NCBI GenBank assembly: GCA_036852015.1
Contig: JAANDG010000008.1
Span: 310,001-374,000, forward strand
Direction: 5' to 3'
From: Pelodera strongyloides
Lineage: Eukaryota > Nematoda > Chromadorea > Rhabditida > Rhabditidae
DNA length: 64,000 bases
Shown here piece by piece: positions 34,701 through 46,654 of this stretch. Made by a program: the position numbers and the translations under genes. The notes under the pieces are model-generated. The model saw nothing but the letters and a program-made list of their open reading frames with translations, was not told the origin of the DNA and searched no databases. Position 1 is the first letter of the stretch. The number at the start of each line of letters is the position of its first letter.

Positions 34701-37700
34701 AAATAAAATTTATTACAAACAATAACACTGAAATTAAATTTGCGTTATTTCCATTTTACCCTCCGACGGGGGTGGAAAATGAACAAATAATTCGTTAACA
34801 AATTCATTTTATGGGCTAATTGTAAATCCAATTTCCCTTCGGTTTTAGGTGATTTTTATTTCACTCAAAAAAGGGAAATCCTGCATAAGTAATGATCTGA
34901 GCTTCTGCTTTTTGCAGAACAAAATAAGCGTATTATGCTAATTTAAATCCGATTTCGATTTTGCAAACCCACGCAAGGCTTTTTTGTCTTCTAACAATAA
35001 GAAAACGACCCTAAAGAAGTCAACTAACGACCCTAAAGAAGTGAAATAAGCAAACTATTGCTCCTTTTAGTAAAGATTAGATGTTTTTAGGCATTACTAT
35101 AGGCTGTATTCAGTATACACATTACTGTTTGATTTGGGTTTTCATTCCTAATATATGCATTGCGTCATACTTTGGGCATATATAAGTTAGGCAACCTAGG
35201 CCTAGGCGTACTTTAGGCTTTAGGCTACTTTTTTTAGGATTTTTTGCAAGGACTAGCTGGCATTCGCGAAAGCATTTAACGATACCTTACAATTAGAACC
35301 TTGTAATTCGAATTCCAATTTTATAGTCTTATTTCTTGAAACCATAATTAATTTCGTGCAGAGTGCTAAGTTCACTGTTCTATCAATACTTTAGTTATGA
35401 GCCGACGTATTTATTAATGTGCGCACCAAAGTACCAAAGAAACAATAAGTGTACTGAACCTTTTTATAAATATATAAAGCTTTTGCATAAATATCAAACC
35501 CAGATTAACTCAGGTCTCAGGTTAAATGAGTAAACATATAACTGAAACCAATAAGACTACCACATGAATTGAAATACCGCTCTACGTAACATCAAAAATG
35601 ATCTTAAATTCACGGATTTATGGTTTTGTTATTTACGAAAAATGTTAAATTTGGCTTTTTTGCCCTATTCGGATGGATTTAGAGAAGAAATTAGGAAATC
35701 CCATTTTTAAATATATCTTTTCCTGTTTTGAATTACCAAAAACTACATGGCTGATGCATAACGGAAGTATGTGTATGGTATGGGTATGAGTATAAAGAAT
35801 CGATGTAGTGTCCATATATGTATCTTACCAAGAAATACCTTGTATTGATCATACATAGCCATGTACTTGCTAGACTTCAAACGTTTGATAGCGTGGTATA
35901 ACACATGGTTTTTGAAATGTATGCTTGACTCTGTAATCACATGTAGTGTATTAAAATCAAGGCGCGATCCTGTGCGATTTTTATTCATCATAAAACTATA
36001 TTCATTATAAAACATATGGGAATGTAGTTGCCCAGCATCTGCTTCAAAAACCGGCCATTATATTGCTTTAAAGGAACAGCTGGTAAAACCAACATGCTCA
36101 AAATGCTCAGTGAACATGCGAGAGCCCGGCGCGAGTGCTTGGCGACGGCGGAGCAAGGTGTGCGGCGACAAGGTGGCGTACCTCTAAAACTTTTGTTTTC
36201 AGAATCGAATGCGGGACTCCATCGAGTTGTTCGAACAAATCTGCAATAATCAATGGTTTGCGGAAACGGCGATGATCCTTTTCATGAATAAAATCGACTT
36301 ATTTGAAGAGAAAATCAAAAAGTACCCTATTACAATAGCGCTGCCGAGGTATAAAGGTGAGTTGTGACGATAAAATTTTCATAAATGCAATTTGATGTAG
36401 ATACAAGTTGCAATAATATTTCTCGAGCTTTTATGCGCAGAATGCAGAAGCCCAGAAGCTAAGCTAAATGGTAAACGTGAATGCTTTGGCTTTATATGAC
36501 TTTTTTATAGATGACATTTCCAATTTTGCCATTTAGCTTCGGCGCCTAATAGCTCGACAAATAACAATTCAATTTACAATTTTAGTTGAACTTCTTCAAT
36601 ATTATATTGTATGAAACCATTTTTACAAACTTTCTTCGATTTCAGGTTCCCAAGAGTACCGTCCCTCACTCGAGTACATCACAAAGAAATTCAAACAAAT
36701 GAACAAAAATGCGAAACGCACAATTTACACGCATGAGACGTGCGCGACGGATACGAGGCAAATTGAGGTAAGCCCATACTTGACTCACGGAATATTTTCG
36801 AAAATGAACCCTTATATAGCATCTCCTTCTTTCTTTTTTTTTGAGAATATGTGGTAATAACGTCATGGTCGAACCTTTGAACAGTTTCAAGTTTCAAGCC
36901 ATTGCTTAGGCCTTCGGTAGTGTAGAATTTTTTTATGTTCAACTCACTGTACTGTGGTCCAAAAACTAAAATAGCCAAAAATTTATTAGATGAACTCTAT
37001 TTTGAATATTTTTTTGCTCATTTTTACTGCACACTAAGTCTAAGCAGTTTGTTATAGTTAATGGAGCTGGGAGCCTAATAATTCAGTAATATATATACTA
37101 ACTTATATGCGCACAATATGACGTAATAATACGACCGTTAATTTCGCGTTCCGAAACCCAAATATCCCCGAAACTTGTATTCTTAGAAAATTCAAAAAAA
37201 AAAATTATTTTGGCAATTAGAGATCTTCCGACGCCACGTAAACAAAGTGGCTAATTGCTGTCATTACTCTGTTTTCGAAAGTTTTCGAAAGATCCCTTTG
37301 GCGAATGAAATTGTTGGTTTACTGTTTACTATAAACTTTATTGTGTTTTAATAGGCAACACAAAACATGAAATTTTAGCCCAACAAGTCCCGTCACTACT
37401 TGTTTTCGAAATAAAATACAATGTAGTTTCCATCTGAAAAAACGTGTGCTTTATTATAGGAGAAGTGAAAATTAGGATGCCTGAGATTTTAACCAATCTA
37501 ATTGAATATATTTATCTAGCAGATGACCAAATTTTTACATCACTTCGTCATTTCAACCCGGGAAAACGGAATAATTAACCCCAAATTTGGGTAACTAAAC
37601 CATCTCGTTTTTCTAAGTTGCTAATGACGCATAGGCTAGCGGAGGAACAAGGATTGTACATAAGGTGCATCAAGTACCGTAGTTTGGTTTACTTGGAAAA

Positions 37701-37994
37701 AGTAAACCTGTAAACCTGGTGGAATGTTACCATTGCTATGTGTTATGTGGTGGTAACATTTTCAAAAGATTTGTTATTAATATTAAAGCGAAATAAAATA
37801 CTTATGTATTTATCCTAATTTACTCGTTTTAGCACGACTTAGCACGCATAAGCTGCATAAGAATGCTGGTGTACTCGATGTGTTTCAAAAACCTGCCGGT
37901 GTTTCGCTTTAAAGGTCTATTATTTCAGGTAGTGATCGACTCTGTCATCGACGTTGTCATTCAACAAACAATGCAAAAAGTTGGCATTCAATGA
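28739..37994 (+). CDS. Heterotrimeric G-protein alpha subunit (nematode gpa-type)
   Basis: Eleven exons (28739-28771, 28900-28990, 29365-29407, 30067-30208, 30806-30897, 31258-31332, 32940-33068, 33459-33588, 36203-36356, 36646-36767, 37929-37994) keep phase and give 358 residues, the usual G-alpha length. MGSACSNE fits N-myristoylation (G2) and palmitoylation (C5). The nucleotide site is complete: P-loop GPGESGKST (42-50), switch I RVSTSG with Arg183 and Thr186, switch II DVGGQ with Gln209, NKID (274-277) and TCATDT (328-333). The second P-loop residue is Pro where most G-alphas have Ala. The C-terminus QKVGIQ has Val at -4, so it lacks the pertussis-toxin cysteine. The protein should couple a membrane receptor to effectors at the inner plasma membrane. 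It fits the divergent nematode chemosensory-type G-alphas, but I cannot assign an ortholog. Introns carry several MITEs; the longest is 2.6 kb. Confidence 0.97.
29168..29330. mobile_element. Family A MITE lacking its right end
   Basis: Begins TTAAAGCGAAATACCAGCCG with family interior and reaches GATACGTTTCAA, but then breaks off without the GGCCGGTATTTCGC terminus. It is in intron 2 of the G-alpha gene, close to the exon 3 acceptor. Confidence 0.8.
29611..29780. mobile_element. Near-perfect palindromic MITE, family B copy 3
   Basis: TTAAAGCGAAATGCAAGCCC opens it and GGGCTAGCATTTCGATTTA closes it. The centre is CGATCGTCCATGGCAATCG. It lies in intron 3 of the G-alpha gene, so the pre-mRNA would contain a hairpin of about 75 base pairs. 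Confidence 0.95.
30416..30579. mobile_element. Palindromic element family E
   Basis: TTGAAAGGGAGGGGCTCACT and GAGCCCCTTCCTTTAA form the ends; GATTGTTAGTTTGTTC pairs with AACCAACTAACAATTG. It lies in intron 4 of the G-alpha gene. A half copy is at 5024-5098. Confidence 0.88.
31345..31540. mobile_element. GC-rich family L fragment
   Basis: Contains TGCGCCGAAAAGCAGG, GCTCGCCGCACACC and TTCGCCAAACTCTCGCCAGG, as in the other family L copies. It is in intron 6 of the G-alpha gene, with undefined ends. Confidence 0.5.
31917..32110 (+). repeat. Dispersed repeat (family J), copy 1
   Basis: CACCACAGGGTGTGCATCAC, GTTGATTAGCAAACAGGTAA, GGCGTCAGGC and GCCGCGATCG...ATGATATGTGGGCGAT recur in the same order at 62188-62381. 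In both places a Caenorhabditis-like TTTATTTATTTATT or TATATAATAAGA lead-in precedes it. Confidence 0.9.
33599..33800. mobile_element. Diverged family A-like material in G-alpha intron 8
   Basis: Carries ATGTATTTATGCAAAGTGGG, as in family A copies at 104 and 44457, plus GCTAATTTGCATATAAT. Terminal palindromes are worn. Confidence 0.45.
37783..37912. mobile_element. Palindromic MITE, family A copy (short)
   Basis: Begins TTAAAGCGAAATAAAATAC and ends CCGGTGTTTCGCTTTAA; much of the left arm is deleted. It ends 16 bases before the last exon of the G-alpha gene. Confidence 0.85.
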
Positions 37995-38178
37995 AGATAA
38001 AGAAAAAAAACATATGCTTATTTTCTTTTGGAAGACATGGACAGTGTTTTCTTTTGTGTTATCTATCAGGCAGAACAGACACAGGAATAGTGCCGAATCT
38101 GGTTTCACTTATGTTATTTATGCTAATTATTTATGTTAGGTAGGCAGGTAGGCATGCTAAAGCTGATCTTCTCTGGTC

Positions 38179-38337
38179 CTCAGGCGCGCAGCGCGCCGGG
38201 AAAATATTGCAAATTTGCATTGAAAAATTCGAGACACAGGGAAACCTCTTTTCGGCGTCTCAGCCCTTCCTACCTTTTCCGAGGATATCTTTTCCGAGGA
38301 CGCTGTTACGCATTTGCGCGCTGCGCACCTGAGGACG
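38179..38337. mobile_element. Terminal inverted-repeat element (family H)
   Basis: TCCTCAGGCGCGCAGCGCGC at the left pairs with GCGCGCTGCGCACCTGAGGA at the right. No coding capacity. It lies 185 bases after the G-alpha stop. Confidence 0.85.
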
Positions 38338-38994
38338 TAGTTATTAGGTGAAAATGTTGACTTGTGGTAACATATAGTCTTATTACAGCGTATAAATATT
38401 TAATTATTTTGTATATCCTCCAACTAGTTTCCCTCACTAAGCATCTCATTTTGATATCTGCCAAATTTGTAACGTTATTGTTATTATTATTGCTTTTTAG
38501 CTTAATTTGTTTGGCGATTTTTTCCTCAATTGTCGTTTCGCTACCGTATATCAATGTCCGAATAAAATATAAAATATTCAATATTGTGTTTTCCCACGCA
38601 AAACTCCACCAAAATTTACGCTTTTTTTATTTATCCTGTTACTCACAAAGAAAATCATTAATACGGCATTAAAGAAAATATAATAGTCATGAAGTAGTGC
38701 ATGACAAGCGAAACGAAAAAAAAATTACGATAATAAACTATAAATTAGGGGATTACGGGGGAAATTTAAAGCTGATTTTCTTCGCTCACTTACACGCTTA
38801 TGTTATGGGTTATGGGGTATTTTGTGCGATCAACTGGACGTATAGTTATTAATTAGCAATGTAATAGGGTCTTTAGATAATACCGTATAAGTAGTTATTA
38901 TAGGCATGTCCGCTTCTTATGATTATTTGAGACTATTTTAACCGGATTGTTTTATGTCAAACGATTAGCACCTAATCATTTAATTTGCATTGTT

Positions 38995-39171
38995 TTAAAG
39001 CGAAATACAGGCCGATCTTTGAAACCTATCGTGGACAACTAAATTCTTACGATTTATGCTATGTTGCTCGAATTTAGTTCGATTTGTATGATGTATGCTA
39101 ACTATGATCATTTGCATAAGACTGCTGGTGTACTCAATGTGTTTCAAAAACGGACCGGTATTTCGCTTTAA
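38995..39171. mobile_element. Palindromic MITE, family A copy
   Basis: Flanked by TTTTAAAGCGAAATACAGG on the left and GGACCGGTATTTCGCTTTAAA on the right, trimmed here to TTAA...TTAA. Confidence 0.93.
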
Positions 39172-39388
39172 AGGGTTTTAGGATTGACAACAAGTAGATT
39201 TGTTTCAACTTACACACACCGGTACGGACAAATCAACAAAAAATGGGATGCGCGTACTTACTTCGACATCTATACTTCAATGGGAAAAGCGCCTAAAGTA
39301 CGGCTGCTTATATGGAAATGTAAGCAAGGAGATCGCAAAGATACTGTATTCAAATATTAATTAGCATAAAAGACATCTCAAGTTGTTT

Positions 39389-40190
39389 TCAATTTTCCAG
39401 AAGGAAATGCGCCCTTTTTTCTGGTCTCACAGTTGTCGCGATTTCGGTTTCTTGGTCTTTCCATAGTTGGAGTACCTAAAGAAGTGCACATTGTGGCGTA
39501 AATCGGTTATAGAGACTGCGGAAACGCTAAACTGGGAAACAAACCACCAACAGCTCTTTCTGGTTTCCAGCAGAAACGTGGAGTGTACATGAAAACACGA
39601 TAGTTTTACGCTTTTTATCGTGCCGAGAAGCACCTTTGACCATTCAGATTTACAAACAACAAACTACAAATAAAAACCCGACTACAAACTACAATGATTT
39701 GACTTTTGTTCAAGCATAAAGCATTACCTCGTTGACCGACTCGAACGGTGTCATTTCATAGGTTTTGTCCTTGGTTCGCATCAGTTCCTCACACTTTACG
39801 TAGTTTTCGATGGCCTTCTGAAACAACTATACCAAATACCTCTTCTTTGGAGAGAGAAAGAACGGTATTGATATCGCTACAGCACTAAGCTACGCGCAAG
39901 GAACTGCCACGTCAAAGGGTGTGTAAAGTTGTTCATTTCATGTTGGCAACTACCGCACATCGATGGCGCACAATTGGCTCGCTTGTGGCGCAAAAAGTTT
40001 ATCGCAAGTACGCCATCTTCGGCACTGTATATAGAATAAGGAGAAGAAAGTTTTAGGTACCTTCATAAACTTGTGCATCTCCAGAATAGTGGATAGATAA
40101 TCCGCCGAGCAGGTGTACAAGCCTCGAGCCATGTATTCCTAAATTGTTATTCTTATAACTTTTGTTTCAGGTAAGTTATGTAAGTGGTCG

Positions 40191-40243
<53 letters not shown>

Positions 40244-40438
40244 GAGAGAGAGAGAGAGAGAGATAGGGAGAGAGGGCGAGAGAAAAGAAAGAAAGTTAAC
40301 CAATCGAACCTTAAATAGATTCCTCTCCACTGCGACACCCTCAGAATCCTTGTGTCTATGTGACCTGGCTGATGCTGTGCCGTACAAACACGAGGCGACA
40401 GCGACAGAGAGCAGTACGACGGACGGTCGGGGAATCAT
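39389..40438 (-). CDS. Small secreted protein of unknown family
   Basis: Four exons on the minus strand (40438-40310, 40138-40061, 39817-39728 and 39475-39389) are all in phase 0 and encode 127 residues with a TGA stop. The ATG follows a GCATTTCAG acceptor by 11 bases, compatible with trans-splicing. The N-terminus is a signal peptide (RPSVVLLSVAVASCLYGTASA). The mature part is polar and probably helical, with two cysteines (in LYTCSADY and VKCEEL) and no known catalytic motif. The protein ends HFLLEN. Intron 1 contains a long (GA)n tract. The last exon could also be read in another frame, ending SRQL, but only the phase-0 frame fits the preceding donor. The function is not recognised. Confidence 0.8.
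40194..40265. repeat. (GA)n tract
   Basis: About 70 bases of AGAGAG with few interruptions. It lies inside intron 1 of the minus-strand secreted-protein gene, so the transcript carries it as (CU)n, a pyrimidine tract. Confidence 0.97.
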
Positions 40439-40906
40439 AATTCTGCTTTCTGAAATGCAATGGTAAGATAAGTTTAATAATATGATTTAGTGGTAGACAA
40501 CAAAGCATCAAAAGGGTAAAATAAACTAAGCCGACCAACGGGAACCCTAAGATACGGCGCTTCACAACGCACGTATACTGACGAGTGAGGGGACCAATAT
40601 GATGCTGAAAGGTAATTATAGAAGATAATTCCTTCTCGGTTAAATCTCGACAAGAAAGGGAACAGGAAGCGGCCGGGTAAATCTACAGTATAAGCTCAGG
40701 TTAACAAGTGTCTGAGCAAATTGGCATGTGCTAGCGCACACTGTTACACACCACTGTTTGCTTAGCTTCCAACGTATATTATAAAGAAAATGCTAAGGAA
40801 AATTTGAAATATTGACATAAGAATGATGACGTCTTCCCTATAGACAACGGCATGGGTCGTGATGACGTTAGATTACTGAAAGAGGAAAATATTTGTTAAG
40901 CTGAGT

Positions 40907-40926
40907 GCTTAGGCTTAGGCTTAGGG
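40907..40926 (+). repeat. Interstitial TTAGGC run
   Basis: Reads GCTTAGGCTTAGGCTTAGGG, about three hexamers. Confidence 0.8.
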
Positions 40927-40994
40927 TCGCCGGATCTAGTCGTATTTCTGATACCTCGACGACCCTCATTAGCAAATTAGCTTGGGAGTTCGCG

Positions 40995-41132
40995 CCTCTC
41001 TTTCTGCCTTCAGCTTTTCTCTCTATCTCTGTCCCTCTCTAGCTCTCCTTATCTCTCTCTCTTTTCTTCCTCGCTCTCCTTATCTCTATCTCTGTCTCTC
41101 GCTCTCCTTATATGTCTGTCTCTCTTTCCCTC
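40995..41132. repeat. CT-rich low-complexity tract
   Basis: Degenerate array built from CTCTCCTTATCTCT-like units, repeated about four times among CTCTGTCTCT words. Confidence 0.9.
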
Positions 41133-42454
41133 ATTTATTATAAGAATAAGAGCAAGACAAAATGTCATCATCGAACCATAAGGTGTACACAAAGTTCATA
41201 TTTATATTTCTTCGGCGTCAAAGAGTTTATATACAGGGCTTATATAAGTGACTAGTCGTTTCAGTTAAAGCGGCATAACACTCGATTTTGAAAACTGGTT
41301 CAACTTTGTGCAAAAATATTTACACATAGAACAAGTGGTCATGGCACTGTTCATAACCACGTAGCAGACCGCTTTAATTTGGTATCGACCCTCAAATTAA
41401 CCACATGTCCTGGTTGCGGTCATCAGTAAAACTGGCAGGCGGGCGTTAACTCATCAAAAAATTGGATTGGGTAAAATTAGACAACATTTGTTTCGCACAC
41501 GTGTCTGATTAAAACAATGAATTCTGGAATTCTAGACGTCAAAAAGGCCAAATTTGTCTTTTTTTGGGGCGGCCAGTCGTAATTGAAACCGTCTGTCAAA
41601 AAGACGGGAAGAAAATGGCTTCGTGAACCCTTTTCTGATGATACCCTCCTTATTTATTTATATACGTTCCATTACAAGCCATTTGTGGGCCAATTTACCC
41701 GCACACAATGGGAAGAAGAACACACATGGGGGGCATCCTCAGAAAACAGAATAAACACATGCATTAATCAGATTATAAGTCATAAACAAGGAGAGGAGTA
41801 GACCGTAGAACATGTTATATGATGCGGGGAAATATCAAGTAACTCTATATAAGGGCACTCATGAGCTCACGACTACAGTGTAGTTAGAAGCCTAAGGTTG
41901 ACCATTACCGGAATGTGTACTATGCAAATTCATATCTTAGAAGAGATCTCTAACCAGCTTACGTTCTGTGTACAAAAGTACATCCTGTTTTATTTCCGAA
42001 TGTGATTTGTTTATGTCAGATAAATTCTAGGGAAACTCTATTCGGGTTAATAAATTAGCCCATCTAAATCTAAACCAGAAATATATCTTTGGGGAATAGA
42101 TCTCCCCGCCGGAAGTGTATCATCAGAGAAACTGATTCGGAAATGTACAGTAGGAAATGGGCGAGCCGGGTCCCACAATAAGACTCCACCCGCGTTAACA
42201 TGCTTATATCCTCCCAACAAGGGGCGCATATCAATTTTAGGCCACGCCCCACTATACCTCCCCCCGCGGTCTAGATTTCTTTATTTCGTTTAGAGCAGAT
42301 TCAGGATTAAAAGCACATTAAAGAAGAGAAACACTAGAAGAAATAAGCATGGGGAATGTCAGCATTAAGATCGAAAACGCATGGAGTTTGGGATAGCATT
42401 TGCGTATGTTTATGGTGACCAAGAGTCAAGACTGTCAAGAGATCGGCGAACGGT

Positions 42455-42480
42455 GGCTTAGGCTTAGGCTTAGGCTTAGG
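42455..42480 (+). repeat. Interstitial TTAGGC run
   Basis: Four perfect tandem GGCTTA hexamers. About 200 bases downstream (42683-42712) lies a different telomere-like string, TAACCTTAACGCTAACCTTA. Confidence 0.9.
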
Positions 42481-43003
42481 AATGACAAATCGTCTTCGTT
42501 TAGCATTTCTGTGATTCATCATCGAACAAAGAGAAGACGGTCATATTACAGCATCATTCTGAATATGGCTACTAGATCTATGCAAATATGGGTACGAAGT
42601 CCCTTGGCACAATGCGTCGCAGCGGCACCGTGTATGTCAGGCACCGGACCCGCGTGGAGTTCACATCTCTTGCGAAGACGGGTCTAACCTTAACGCTAAC
42701 CTTAACCTAACTATGCTACCCTCAAAGTGGAAGTATAATGACCCAGCAAAAGTAAGATTGCACTTAGTTGATAAACAAACGCGTCATTTTATGGCTCAGC
42801 CAGCGCCCACATAAAAATAAGAGCCAATCACCGTAAGAGCATCGCTAGTGAAATTTTGATGTGTAAGTATAGGTTCTTCCTTTGATCCCCTGATGACGTG
42901 CCTAAGGTGACTGATGCAGGAGTGTGTAAAACAACCATAGGGCCTAGAATTACGCGGAAAAAGAAATCTCAGTGTTTCAGTGCTTTCCCTCCACTCGACG
43001 ATG

Positions 43004-43174
43004 TTAAAGCGAATTACCAGCCGGTTTTTGAAAAACATGGGGGTACACCTGCACTCTGATGCAACTTATGCAAATGAACATAAATTAGAATAAAAATCGA
43101 GCTAAATTCGAGTGACTTAGAAGAATTCAGTTGTCCACGCCGTGTTTCAAAAACCGGAAGGTATTTCGCTTTAA
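43004..43174. mobile_element. Palindromic MITE, family A copy
   Basis: Begins TTAAAGCGAATTACCAGCCG and ends CGGAAGGTATTTCGCTTTAA. Confidence 0.92.
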
Positions 43175-43309
43175 TACCCAATACTTATTATTGTTCACGG
43201 AATAAACAGTTTAGTAATAACATTTTATTGCCGTAATTATCAGCAATATCAATCTGTCATTTGTGTAAATATCGGATAAATAGTTTTATATAAGGCCCTC
43301 CAGAACTCC

Positions 43310-43444
43310 AGAGGCTATATTCACACTCGTTTCCCCATGGGGAATTCCCTGTCTATTACTCTGCGTGTCTCACATTAGAATGATATTTTCTCTCCCCAGG
43401 GAATATTTCCCCGAGGGAATCGTAGTGGTGAATATGGCGTCAGG
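43310..43444. mobile_element. Inverted-repeat element family F, copy 2
   Basis: AGAGGCTATATTCACACTCG at the left and GTGGTGAATATGGCGTCAGG at the right, with core GTGTCTCACATTAGAATGAT. Confidence 0.85.
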
Positions 43445-44456
43445 TTCTGAAGGGATTTCAGCCGATCGAAAAACACAAAACTTAATCTTCACCGAAATCC
43501 CTTGACGTAGTTTTCCTGAATCGTTGCGTATATCTTATTATAAAAGGTATTCTCATCCTATTAGTCAATTCCCCGTAACACGTCTAATCCGCCATGTTTT
43601 TGGCGGAAAAATTGTACGTGCGCATTGGGCTTTGTCTAAAGAAAATGGACACTGGATAAAAAGTTGGCCATACACATAATAGTTATACTCTTATTGTTAG
43701 AAGATTAGTGAATATAAATTATGATTTACGATTTACTTTACTATTTCATTGGTGGTAGAATATATGTATGTCATTGGCTAAGTATTATGATTTATATAAA
43801 GTGTCCAATTATGCCGATAATGCGTGAGTTGTGATTTAGATATGCGTACATAACCAACTTAGATATACTTAGCCACTCATTCAGAATGGGCTAGTTGTAC
43901 CTGGGGTTGCCTCAAAAACTACCGTAGTCAATATTCTTTTCCTGAGAGCAACATATACCGCCTGATTTTACAATATCAGACATCTGACATGTTCGACTTG
44001 CGTTCTAAGCCTTTCAAAAACACATCGACTACAAAACCGTCTATATTTTTGTAATTTTAAATGAAACCGACGTGAACTCCTTGCAATGCTGCATAACATA
44101 TGATGCGTTACGCAGTTTCTCCAGGTGTTTTCTTTAATAAAGTTTTTCCTTTAAACATTGATGTGCAATTTACAGATTGCGTGCAAGGCACAACTGATGC
44201 AAAATTAGTTAAATGTGTTCAACGGTGCCCAATGTGGGTCCAAAGGTGTCAGGAAGTGTTAGAGAGTGTTCGAGCGTGTTTGGATGTACTACTATCGGCA
44301 AGTCACAGATTGGTAAAAACAATGTGCTCGCAACTCTAAACACCCGCTAATTGTATGTATTCTGGTAAACACGAAAGTAACCGGTACCAGTATATGTGTC
44401 GTCCACATTTTTATGAAAATAACCGAAGATGCCTTTGAAGTCCACTTGAAGTAATT

Positions 44457-44617
44457 TTAAAGAGAAATAACGGCCGGTTTTTGAAACGTACAGTGGATAA
44501 CTGCATTCTAATGTATTTATGCTAAGTGGGGTCGATTATTATTCTAATCACACTTATTTGCATATGATTCATTTTTATACAGGTACTCAGCATAAGCGGC
44601 TGTTATACCGCTTTATA
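44457..44617. mobile_element. Diverged family A copy
   Basis: Begins TTAAAGAGAAATAACGGCCG; the right end is worn to TTATACCGCTTTATA. Confidence 0.75.
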
Positions 44618-46069
44618 TAGTTTTTAGATCCCAAAAAGCTCATTTTGAGTGGCTTTCTCGTGACATTGTTTTAGTTTGTTTCACTGGCGGCGCAATATAC
44701 GGTTCACTTAATTTAAATGGACTGAAATTCTGTTTTTTATGATTCTGATTTCATCGTAATCATAATAAAGAGGAATGTCGTAAATAAATAAAAATTTAAA
44801 TGATTTATTTAATGGTCATTCAAAATCGTTGAAATGTGAAAACTGCTTAGACATTAATCAAAAGATAGCTGTTTAATGGCCCATTAAATGGGGTCTCATG
44901 ATCTTTTAATATTTAAAAACTTTATTCTTAGCTTTAAATTTATCGCTTCATAAGGATACTTCAACGAAGCAATGGTGAAGCAGGGAACGTGACGTCACGC
45001 AAATGCGTCGCAAGCTTGTTTCGGTGCCCCATAAAGAAGTAGTAATAACAATGCATTTTATTGTTTCGTTCAAGTTTTGAAGCGGAATGACATGTGGTCT
45101 TCAAACGATTTCTTTGTTACTGTTCTCACATGTGTTGGATGCAAATTTTCTTGGACTGCACCGGAAGGAACCCACGTAGCATACCTCTTTAAAGCATCAT
45201 GTACGTCTACTTGAAACTTCAAATTTCTGAAATTGATCAACAGAATTAGTATCTCCGGAGGCATAGTCTATCTTGGTGCACTATTTTATGTTATTTTGAA
45301 AAGTACTTAATGATTTAATTTAGTACATCTCAAGCATTTGATTAAGACCGCTTAAACAATAGCGTCAGTGACTTATTGAAAATCGTATTTGTATGACATA
45401 ATTATAAAAATACGTCAAATATAAAGGCGATTGGTAATAAGTAAATAATGATATCTTTCGCGTAATGTAAAGCCATCGCTTGACACAATTATACTAATAA
45501 GTAATTAGTTAGTAATGTTAAAGTTAGACTGAGTGGGGAAATAGAGTGGCATGGTTCGTAGTTCGTACTGACGTGACCCGACCTCCCACTAGACCACCTC
45601 GTCTGCGAATTCGGGTCGAAACTAGGTGTTTTTTTCCAATTTCAGATATTGTTGAACACTCTACCCGCTATTTTTGAAAAATTATATTCTTATGACAGTT
45701 ATTTTACTACTAATGTGTGTATTTTATATCACTATGTATTTAGATGGACTTTTTGTTTGTTTTTACATGATAAAGACATTCACTATAGTTGGTAACCATC
45801 TTAACCAGCATGAGCTGTCTTGTCCGCAATTGCGTAATGATTTAAAAAAGATTCACCCGTCATCCTTTTTTGTTATGTAGTTTTCCCAAATAAGGCTTTT
45901 TTTGCTTTCACTTCTAATTTAAGCGAACGGGACAACATGGCATTTCCATTACCTTGTACTTTAGTAGTTCCTAGTTGAACTATAACGTTGTGAATTTAAA
46001 AATTGAAGCCCGTGTCACTAAAGTTCCTGCTATGGCTACATGCTTTGGGTTCATATACAATTCGTGACG

Positions 46070-46469
46070 TTAAAGGGAGAGGCCCCAAAACTTTTCTTCA
46101 ATTTACTTGCACAGAATGTCCGGAATTTCAGAAGTGTTACTATGAAAACCGCATTTCTTGCACCTAGAACTCACAGAGTTATTCCCCGGCAAACAGTTCG
46201 GCCACGTACCGTAGTCAGAAACGTTTTCACGGTTTAAATCCATCCATTAGCATTCTTTCTCTTCATAAAAATTGTTAAACGAATGAAGATCGCAAAAAAA
46301 GCGCAAAATTGATTCTGACTACGGTACCTGGCCGAACTGTTTGCCGGGAAATAACTCTGTGAGCTTAGGTGCGAAGAAATGTGGTTTTCACGGTAATATT
46401 TCTGAAATTCCGGACATTCTGTTCAAATAAATTGATGAACACTTTTCTCTCGTGGGCCTCTCCCTTTAA
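46070..46469. mobile_element. Palindromic element related to family C, copy 4
   Basis: Ends TTAAAGGGAGAGGCCCC and GTGGGCCTCTCCCTTTAA. Long inner arms include ACGGTACCTGGCCGAACTG and its complement. It shares its terminal TTTAAA with the family A element that follows. Confidence 0.93.
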
Positions 46470-46654
46470 AGCGAAATACCGGCCGGTTTTTGAAACACAG
46501 CGAGTACACAGTACTTTAGCATTCTTATGCAGCTTATGCAAATGACCATAAATTAAAATAAAAAATCGAGCTAAATTCGAGTAATTTAGAATAAGTACGG
46601 AAGAATTCAGCTATCCACGATGCGTTTCAAAAACCGGCCGGCATTTCGCTTTAA
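46466..46654. mobile_element. Palindromic MITE, family A copy
   Basis: TTAAAGCGAAATACCGGCCG to CGGCCGGCATTTCGCTTTAA. Adjacent to and sharing the target-like TTTAAA with the preceding palindrome. Confidence 0.95.
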
